This document shows positions 57,048 through 64,000 of a stretch of DNA of 64,000 nt, piece after piece. Below the pieces are notes generated by a model. That model saw only the letters and a list, made by a program, of their open reading frames with translations, was not told the origin of the DNA and ran no database searches. A program made the position numbers and the translations under genes. Position 1 is the first letter of the stretch. Each line of letters starts with the position of its first letter. Source of the DNA: Raffaelea ambrosiae (taxonomy: Eukaryota > Ascomycota > Sordariomycetes > Ophiostomatales > Ophiostomataceae). The stretch spans positions 2,826,226 to 2,890,225 of the forward strand of contig PCDI01000004.1 of assembly GCA_002778195.1 (NCBI GenBank). The letters run 5' to 3'.

Positions 57048-57410
57048 GTTGGCGGTTGTGGAATTGCTGATGCAGCGTAGATAGACGGGAGACGAGAGAC
57101 GGGTCGAGTTTTCTGGAGATATTGGAGGACGATGGAATCAGACGATGATGAGGATGAGGATTGTCTTCTGCTTCTGTTCGTGCTGTCTGTTCATCTTTAT
57201 ATATTCATCTCTAGGTCGGCCGTCGCAGCAGTCCATAATGTCCGGTATTCCATCCTGGGTGTGCGAGCTCGTTGATCGTCAAATTCCAAATGTCGTCCAC
57301 TGCCCATGGAAGCACCAAGAGGATCAGTCAGCGTCCGATGAAAACTTATAGAATTGTTCTCAACTGCTCAGCTACTCAACGGCTCAAAAAACACACCGCA
57401 TTGCCCCAAA
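57048..57410. other. convergent/upstream spacer
   Basis: Upstream flank of the small secreted protein gene and downstream flank of the RNase H gene. No gene. Confidence 0.35.
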
Positions 57411-59678
57411 TCAATCGTCGAGAAAACCGCACATGGCCATAATCACTGCAGTCGAGCCCTTTTCGCCATTCACGTCCCCAATGTACCCCAGCTTGCCCCG
57501 TCCCACCGGCGCAAACACGACTGCGGCCTTAGTTGAAGTCTCGTGCTCCGCATACCAGACCGCCGACCGGTCCACATGTTCGAGAAAGTTGGCCTTTTGG
57601 CTGTACGCAGTAGGGAGCCGGCTCGCCAGACGAGGATCAACCGTGTCGCGGCGCAGCTTGACAGTTTTTCTGCTGTATGCCGATACTATCCAAGGAAAGC
57701 CCACCCGCAGAAACAGGCGCTGGAATTGGCCTATGTTCGCCATGGAGCTGAAGCCGCCTGCGAGCACAACGGTCGTCCCCATGTACATGTGGTCGATGAC
57801 ACGCTCCCAGAGCTTTCTCAGGCACGCAGGCGCAGCGTCGGCGATCAGGATGGCGGATGGCGGCGGCTGCTGGGGGGCCAGCATGGACATGGCAGCATCG
57901 AGTGTTGTGGCACGCTCCAGAGTAGCTCGCGACCCAACCGAAGCGATCATGTCTCGAATTGTCGAGTCCACCACCGAGGCGTAGTCGAGGCACAGAATCA
58001 CGACGCGATGGGGGCCAGCGGCAGCCATCAGGCGATTGTTGTTGCGCTGGTCGCTGCGCTGGTCGCTGCGTTGGTTGAGCACGTCGAGCATGCTCATGCT
58101 GCCACAAAACTCAGAATAGTCGTCGCCTGCCACGTTGGCGGCGGCTGCTGCTGCCGCACGCTTGGCCACCTTGTCCGCCGTGGTATTCTGCTCACGCGGG
58201 ATCTTCCACAGCTGCACCGACAGGCCCTCGTCCTTCCATCGCTCCACCTCTCCGAGCAGAAACTCCCACAGATCTCTGTTTTTCACAAAATGGCCTGTGC
58301 GCGTCTTCCAGCCGTTCCGTAGCCAGCCTCTCGTCCATGCAGTCGCGCCGTCCACCACATAGGACGAGTCTGTCGCTATGACAAGACCGTCGAACCCTTC
58401 CTGCCGCCAGTCCCAGAGACGCAGGGCCGCGATGATCGCCCGCAGTTCTGCGCGGTTGCTCGTTGCCGCGCTTTCGTTTCCGAATGGGCCCTTTTTCTCC
58501 AGGGGACCGGAGGCCAAAGAGCGGTTCGTTGCGTCCACCAGAGTATCCAGACCCGCCACGACAGCCCAGCCCGCCTGGGGGTTCTGCTGACCGTTGTTTA
58601 GACAGGCCCCGTCAGTGTATACAAGAGCCTTGTGCGGGTCGTCGCGATGGATAAATCGGTAGACCTTATTGTCAGCTGTGGCAGGAAAAACTGCAAGGGG
58701 ATTGACCACGGAGCCGGGCGGTCGTTGTGGAGGCTGGAATTCCGTGGGAAACACGCGCCCCGTTCCCTTCCGCCTCTCCAATAGGCCCGGTCCCCTGTTC
58801 AACTTGTGCAGCTGCGCGTTGCCCGCGCCAGCGGCGCCACTCTCTGGACCTTTGTAGACGGGGGTGAACTTGGACACGTCCGACAGCACCATCACCATGG
58901 CATCTTCACTGTCTTTCCAAGCACATCGGCACTGGTAGACGACGAGCTGTGCCTCCTCAATCGAGCCTGGCAAATATGATGCGGGGGGCGAACAAGGTTC
59001 GCCATCTACCAGAGTATCCCAAAAGTAAGGATTGGCTTCGTGGACTTTCTCGCACAGTCGTTGGTACTGGGCCATCAGTCCATCCGCCGTGTCGGAGATC
59101 TTGTTCAAGTTCATTTGCTTCACCTTTGCACGCGCAAAAGCTCCTACGGACCGATCCACCGAATCATCTAGCTCGCTGGTACGGCCGAATTCGAACGGGT
59201 CATCGAACATGTCATCTGGATGACTGTAGGCCGAGAAGTCGAGATGGAGGCGCATCTTGAGAAGCGTCAGCGCGACGAGATGGCTGAGGCTGCTTGTCTC
59301 CTTGGGGCCGAAGATGTCGACCGGCTCCAGCATGTTGGCCCCGTGGATGCTGAGAAACGGAAGCGATGAATCGCCGCTGTCATTCGCCACCGCCCACCAC
59401 TTGAGGAAGTCGTAGCACTCTTGCTCTTGGTCGAGCCGCAGCAGCAAATGGGGGATGATGTCGCGGATGAATAAGATGTCGTTAGAATCGTGACGCAGCA
59501 AGTCCATAAAGAGTTCCAGAGCAGTCTCGACACCGCCATCCCCGGTGTAGAGGTCAACTTCCTCCTCCTCTAGAGCTCTTCGTATCTTCTCGATCGCGAT
59601 GCCGCTCTCCGAACGCATCGGCCTGTAGGCTGCGCGGTGCGCTGTGCCGCAGTAGCTCACGACCTCGATCCGGTCCAT
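57411..59678 (-). CDS. chimeric RNase HI protein with MYND-associated and Rossmann-like domains
   Basis: Intronless, 755 residues. Residues about 40-150 (LFMDLLRHDSNDILFIRDII, RLDQEQECYDFLKWWA, SLSHLVALTLLKMRL) resemble the helical region that follows MYND fingers in fungal proteins; the finger itself is absent. Residues 350-505 are an RNase HI domain cutting RNA of RNA:DNA hybrids, with Asp356 (YTDGAC), Glu411 (NRAEL), Asp437 (ATDSSY) and Asp502 (TADKVA) all present. Residues about 555-755 (VILCLDY, TVVLAGGFSS, RVGFPWIVSAYSRKTVKL, GKLGYIGDVNGEKGSTAVI) look like the Rossmann/amidotransferase-like end also known from fungal MYND proteins. Start: the first ATG, 49 bp from a solo LTR upstream. 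Function and substrate are inferred from domains only. Confidence 0.85.
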   Translation of the reverse strand: MDRIEVVSYCGTAHRAAYRPMRSESGIAIEKIRRALEEEEVDLYTGDGGVETALELFMDLLRHDSNDILFIRDIIPHLLLRLDQEQECYDFLKWWAVANDSGDSSLPFLSIHGANMLEPVDIFGPKETSSLSHLVALTLLKMRLHLDFSAYSHPDDMFDDPFEFGRTSELDDSVDRSVGAFARAKVKQMNLNKISDTADGLMAQYQRLCEKVHEANPYFWDTLVDGEPCSPPASYLPGSIEEAQLVVYQCRCAWKDSEDAMVMVLSDVSKFTPVYKGPESGAAGAGNAQLHKLNRGPGLLERRKGTGRVFPTEFQPPQRPPGSVVNPLAVFPATADNKVYRFIHRDDPHKALVYTDGACLNNGQQNPQAGWAVVAGLDTLVDATNRSLASGPLEKKGPFGNESAATSNRAELRAIIAALRLWDWRQEGFDGLVIATDSSYVVDGATAWTRGWLRNGWKTRTGHFVKNRDLWEFLLGEVERWKDEGLSVQLWKIPREQNTTADKVAKRAAAAAAANVAGDDYSEFCGSMSMLDVLNQRSDQRSDQRNNNRLMAAAGPHRVVILCLDYASVVDSTIRDMIASVGSRATLERATTLDAAMSMLAPQQPPPSAILIADAAPACLRKLWERVIDHMYMGTTVVLAGGFSSMANIGQFQRLFLRVGFPWIVSAYSRKTVKLRRDTVDPRLASRLPTAYSQKANFLEHVDRSAVWYAEHETSTKAAVVFAPVGRGKLGYIGDVNGEKGSTAVIMAMCGFLDD

Positions 59679-59721
59679 TTTGTCGATTGGCACAGAAGAG
59701 AACGAAAAGGGACTTTTGTGC

Positions 59722-60153
59722 CGCTGTGTAACGAACACTGGGTTCTCAAGTGATAAACCTGTGTGGGAGTTTATGTTGACAGGATAGTCAAGGCTCGGGG
59801 TTCACAATACTAAAGCAGTCTTGTTCCTTTGTGCGTACGGGCGAGTGTTCGAGAGCTGTTAAGGCTATTCAAGGTTGTCCTAAATACTTAGATTGACTAC
59901 TGAAGAGTCTGACTCTTCCTATCTGTTTACTCGAGGGGGCGAGCCTGCCCTTTTATCCATCTAGGGTGATCACCGCTCCGTGATCCGAGTCGGTGACTAT
60001 CACTGACTATCATTGATTATCACTGATTCTTGGTGATCCTGCGTGATAGGTCACGTGATATGCCTTTCTGCCTTCATTGACCGTTTTCGCGGTTCGCCCA
60101 TGGCCAATGGCGGGGCCTTGGCTGGGGGCCACGACGCGGGTCGTAACACGCTG
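59722..60153. mobile_element. solo LTR with 5-bp target-site duplication
   Basis: Element 59727-60148 begins TGTAACGAAC and ends GGTCGTAACA (imperfect inverted ends TG...CA) and is flanked on both sides by CGCTG (59722-59726 and 60149-60153), a perfect 5-bp duplication. It aligns in blocks with the LTR at 60342-60652 but is longer, partly through repeats of an ATCACTGACT-type unit near 59995-60030. No internal retroelement genes remain. It lies immediately upstream of the RNase HI fusion gene, which is transcribed away from it. Confidence 0.85.
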
Positions 60154-60341
60154 GGTGGTGATCTCCAAGTGTTGGGGGTGATGTCCGTGTATTGCAGAAA
60201 GAGCTAAAGCCGCGAAAACCAAACCCCGCGGGAGCACGTGAGAGGTTACGCGGACCAGAACGTTGTTGTTGATGAGGTAATTGCTATGAGATCGATGGAT
60301 GAGCTCTTGCCCTTTTTGGCCTTGGAAAGCGTGTTGTTGGG

Positions 60342-60652
60342 TGTTACGACCGAGGGTACGACCTGAATATTTATGCTGGCAGAGATGTCAAGGCTCAACT
60401 GTTACTGTGCAATGCGCTCAGGTCACAAGTTGTGTTGACTATTCAGATGAATACTTAAATTGATCATTGAAGAGTCGGTTCTCTTCCTAAGCTCGGGGGA
60501 GCGAGCTAACTGCGATCACTGGTGATCACCTCCGTGATCAATCACGCGGCTGTCCACGTGATCCTTTGCTCATGGTTTCTTTTCCCTATTCTGCCGTTGG
60601 TTTCCGCCCATTTGGCATCCATGGCGCGGGGGCTGTTTCTGTGGTCGTAACA
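60342..60652. mobile_element. second LTR copy
   Basis: 311 bp with perfect 10-bp inverted ends, TGTTACGACC and GGTCGTAACA. It shares with the first copy blocks such as TTTATG-TGGCAG-TCAAGGCTC, AATACTTA-ATTGA-TGAAGAGTC and GGTGATCACC-TCCGTGATC. No flanking duplication is seen (TTGGG left, TCAGT right), so it may result from recombination between elements or be old. Same orientation as copy 1, 193 bp apart. Confidence 0.82.
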
Positions 60653-61348
60653 TCAGTACATTAGGTACAGCATGTTTCAGCTGTTAGATAAAGAGATGTT
60701 GAATCATTGATTGTTACCGTCGCATAAAGTTAAAACTCTCTTCTTACCCTGTGCCGCTTTTATCGGTTATAGATATAAACGATTGGGTCGTTTAGTACTT
60801 ATAGTCTCGTAAATACTTCTAGGGATCCCACGCTATAAATAACCCAGGGGTTGTACTGAACCACACCAATGAAAGTGAAACGTGGAGAATAACAAACAAA
60901 CAACCCAACTAAACGGCTCCCCTATTTACAGGCGAGTCTTCTAGGGACTCTTTTATAATAAGATAATAAACAGGTCCTCTCAGTACTGTCGCACTAGCCG
61001 AAATATGGGACGTTTCTGTAGGTACTGATCAGTTAAAGAGGGTAACAAAAGGGAGCCGGCCTACGGCTCTTTTATTCAGAAAATACCGAAAAAAAATAAA
61101 ACCATAAAACCAGCGTTAGAAAAAGCAATAAAAGCAATGTTTGAAAACTCCCTTTTCTCTCTGGCAGAGCTTCTGCTTTATATACACGTTTGTGCAGCAA
61201 GTAGGGTGTCCCTCTTGTTTTACCATTGTTTCTCTTCTTTTCACTAACTCTAACGCACTATCTCTCTCCCAAAAGAAAAGCGAGATTCTATAATAGTTTG
61301 CTTGCTAATTCCTTCAGCATGCAGTCTCGAACAACCGTCGATTCGCTT
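60653..61348. other. AT-rich gene-less spacer
   Basis: AT-rich DNA between the LTR and the UNC93-like gene's 3' end. No open frame of note; it may be degraded repeat DNA. Confidence 0.4.
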
Positions 61349-62989
61349 TCAAACGGGGACTTCCGAGGTTAGGCCGCCCTGCTTCTCCTTCTCCGAGCTG
61401 CGGTCCGTGATGCTGCCGGCCGTGGCTGGCACCGGCTCGATGCCCTCGTCGACGACCGTCTTGACCTCGCCGTCGTGAACGTGCTCCGCCACCACGTGCT
61501 TGGGCACGACCACGCCCTCCTCGCCGGCAAAGTACTGCGTCTCTGTGATCTGGAACAGCGCCAGATACAAAAAGATGAGCACGCCAGCGGCATAAAAGCA
61601 AAAGATGACGCCGGCCTCCTTGATGTACGGCACGCTGATCGAGTCCAGGCCAAAGCAGATGGCCTCGCCGGCGCCGAGGAAGCTGCGGTAGACGCCCGCG
61701 TAGTTGGCGGCTTTTGGCGGCGAGTTGGTCATGCAGCTGAGGAAGTACAGAATCAGGTACTGGAACATGCTGCTGCTGACCCAGTTGAGCGTGAACAGGA
61801 AGAAGAGGGCGACAAACGAGTCGTCGCTCCAGTCGGTCGGATGCGCGGGCGTGACGTGGCGGTCGTAGTGGCGCACCCGCACAATCTCCCAGATCCAGGC
61901 GGCCATGAGCGGGATGCCGACGACGGCCAGGCCGATGAGGGCGCGCGTCCGGCGCTTCCACGCCTTGTGGTCCAAGATGAGCAGCAGCCCGTAGCCGGCC
62001 GGGATCTGCAGGATGACGGCGACAAAGGACAGCAGACAGCGCGTGCGCAGGCCGTTGTGGTACGCATTCACCGAGCCGCCGTAGACCAAGAAGCACTCGG
62101 ACGGCAGAAAGGCCGGGATCATGATCAGCAAGCGCCAGTCGCGGAAGATGTCGATGTTGGCCTTGAGCTCCTCGAGGTAGCCGCGAGATTTGATGGTGGC
62201 GACCTGGGTGCCGTCGTCGCGGGTGACCTTGGAGGCGGGCTGCAGCAGCAGGGACAGCAAGCACGCGATGCCCATGAGACAGATCAGCACAATGTACACC
62301 GCCTGGGGCACGCCGGCGGCCTCGGTGGAGTTGCGGTTGATGATGAGCGGGATGATGCCGCCAATGGCGGCGCCAATGGCCTGGAGGTTGACCGAGATGG
62401 AGATGAAGGTGCCGCGCTCTTCCTCTTCGGAGTAGGACATGGCGATGGAGCCCATGACGACGAAAATCAGGCCGGCGGATATCTGCCGTGGCACCGTTAG
62501 CATTGCTTGCCCCTGCGCCGCGGGAAAGGAGCACCAAAAGGACACAAAAAAAACGTACGCCAATCATGACGCCAGCAAAGATGGGAAACCAGGCGTGGCC
62601 CGTCTGGTCAAAGTACCAGAGACCGCCAACATAGAGCATGTAGCCGACGACGCCGCCGAGACCGGTCAGGGCCGGGCCAATGGTGTTGAGGACGCTGCCG
62701 GCAAACGCGGACGACAGGAACCACACGGCACAAAGCGTGGCATTGACCGTCTGCGTCGTCTTGGCCGAGTTGGGCCGGCCGCCGGCGGCGCCCAGCAGGT
62801 TGAGGGCCACGTACAGGCCAGCGGTGAGGCCGACCATGGTGCCGATGATGATGCTAGAAGGGTGACCATGCTGTCAGTATGCGCTTTTCGTGCAGTATCC
62901 ACCTCGCCTCGGTCTACCGTGTTCTCTCACTTTTGCCAAAAGGGCGAGTGCAGCCGCAGCGGCGGCAGCAGCGGAAGTTTGATGGCCAT
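61349..62989 (-). CDS. UNC93-like MFS protein
   Basis: Multi-pass membrane protein of the UNC93-like branch of the MFS, 495 residues, minus-strand exons 62989-62931, 62853-62559, 62482-61349. Family marks: FWQNIIIGTMVGLTAGLYVALNLLGAAGG at the first helix, LGGVVGYMLYVGGLWY, SVNLQAIGAAIGGIIPL, and SVPYIKEAGVIFCFYAAGVLIF near the end. Eleven or twelve hydrophobic segments are visible. The first intron's acceptor at 62854 was chosen because a nearer CAG gives a wrong frame. A polar Val/Glu-rich tail of about 60 residues follows. In animals UNC93 proteins act as channel or receptor partners; fungal roles and substrates are unknown. Confidence 0.87.
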
Positions 62990-64000
62990 CTTGAAGCAAA
63001 CTGCCAACAAAACAAGTGGGATGTATAGTGAAAACGTCCAAGAGACCCCGGAAGCTAGAAACGCCAAGGCCCAAGCTATGTGGTCAAGAGCCGACCAGGG
63101 CTCTATATAAATCCCTTACTGTTCAAACGTTGACGTATCCATTCCTACCTCTCCGAGTACCGGCCGCCGGCAACCCTCCTGCGTCTTGGCCATGATTCGA
63201 CATGGGCCTGTTTTGATGGATCTGGGTGAGCACGATAAGACTCGGTCGAGGATCGTCCCCGTCGGCAGCTCGCCGGTGTCTGGACCAGATAAATGGGCAA
63301 TGCATTGTTATTCAATGACCCGAGAATCCTCGTAAGTCTGGTTTGGTTAGACCGAAGGGCTACTACGGAATCAACGGGGACAGGGGACTGCATATCACTG
63401 ACTGTAGTTAGTAGTGATGTTGCATCTTGTTTTGTGATAGGGTCGGCTTTACGCGAGTATGGAATGGCGAGATATCATTTACACGTCTTTATCGGCAAAG
63501 CGCAGGCACTTATTGGAGCTCTGGGCGGATGCCACCCCATGATCTGAGGATGCCGGGGTCACATCATAAGATGCCTATCGGATCCTTACACCCTCCTCTT
63601 TGCTTGTCTGTTGGCAGGCTGGTTCCATCCGGGGTGGTTTTGTTGTGAGCTAGACGTTCACTAGCGGGCAGTTGCCACTTTGAAAGAGGATAGCGGGCGC
63701 GAAACGGGCCAAGGAACGACCGTTCCGCCTGTGCAGGACCGAACACACGTTTATTATGCGTGGGAGCACAGCAGGTCCGAGCGAGACAGCTATCCGTTCT
63801 GCATATTGACGTATATCCGGCGAGGGGGCTGCTTCCCCGAACTTGCAGCCGTAGCTCAGTCCCGTCTTGAATCTTGCATAAAAGAATCGCCAGGGCCTGA
63901 CCATTGACTAAATGTGGGCTATGCCTAGTTTTGCGGACAGCTTTGGAGCTTGTATGTTCCAAAGTGGACAGCTCGTTGGGGGCACCGTCCACTTGCCGAC
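62990..64000. other. gene-less right edge
   Basis: Upstream flank of the UNC93-like gene and about 900 bases of DNA with only short unsupported frames. Confidence 0.45.

Noticed and set aside
59679..59738. Upstream in-frame extension of the RNase HI fusion by 20 codons
   Set aside because: It would start at a non-ATG codon and run into the solo LTR; the first ATG at 59678 is the better start.

Overview
The window is nuclear DNA of a filamentous ascomycete (Pezizomycotina). Evidence: genes are interrupted by short 50-210 nt GT-AG introns, exons are GC-rich against AT-richer flanks, tRNAs are eukaryotic with T-run terminators, and the families present are fungal (Zn2Cys6 factor, Dal5-type and HOL1-like MFS carriers, UNC93-like MFS, AA1-like small secreted protein). 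Long homopolymeric His/Ser/Gln/Gly tracts and the gene families suggest a Sordariomycete; the genus is not determined. Exon structures were assembled by hand from splice signals, frame continuity and, where available, paralogue alignment.

Layout. 1-5.2 kb: no convincing protein gene, four tRNAs (Arg-CCG, Asp-GTC, two tandem Ser-CGA). 5.7-9.5 kb: two Fe(II)/2-oxoglutarate dioxygenases. 10.1-13.4 kb: F-box-like protein and a small Cys-rich secreted protein. 13.8-17.5 kb: calpain with a very long acidic/basic repeat tail (minus). 20.1-23.8 kb: convergent MFS transporter and Ni/Co transporter. 24.5-26.6 kb: decayed Ty3/gypsy chromovirus end, then an intronless gene with a nuclease-like D...ExK...Q signature. 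28.4-40.0 kb: Zn2Cys6 factor, gentisate 1,2-dioxygenase, anion:cation-symporter MFS and a divergent pair of paralogous 2-oxoglutarate dioxygenases, a plausible aromatic-acid or specialised-metabolism cluster. 40-45 kb: long gene-poor stretch. 45.0-47.2 kb: sugar transporter. 49.6-53.2 kb: secreted subtilase with 11 exons. 53.6-54.6 kb: relics of an M3 metallopeptidase and of another fungal family. 55.2-57.0 kb: SDR and a small secreted-protein gene with a frameshift in a C-run. 57.4-59.7 kb: a chimeric RNase HI protein whose upstream region carries a solo LTR with a perfect target-site duplication; a second LTR lies beyond. 61.3-63.0 kb: UNC93-like MFS.

The likeliest functional unit is 28.4-40 kb: transcription factor, ring-cleavage enzyme, carrier and two oxygenases together. 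No fumarylpyruvate hydrolase, maleylpyruvate isomerase or salicylate/3-hydroxybenzoate hydroxylase is seen beside them, so it is either an incomplete gentisate route or a different pathway using gentisate-type chemistry. The most unusual single gene is the RNase HI fusion at 57.4-59.7 kb.
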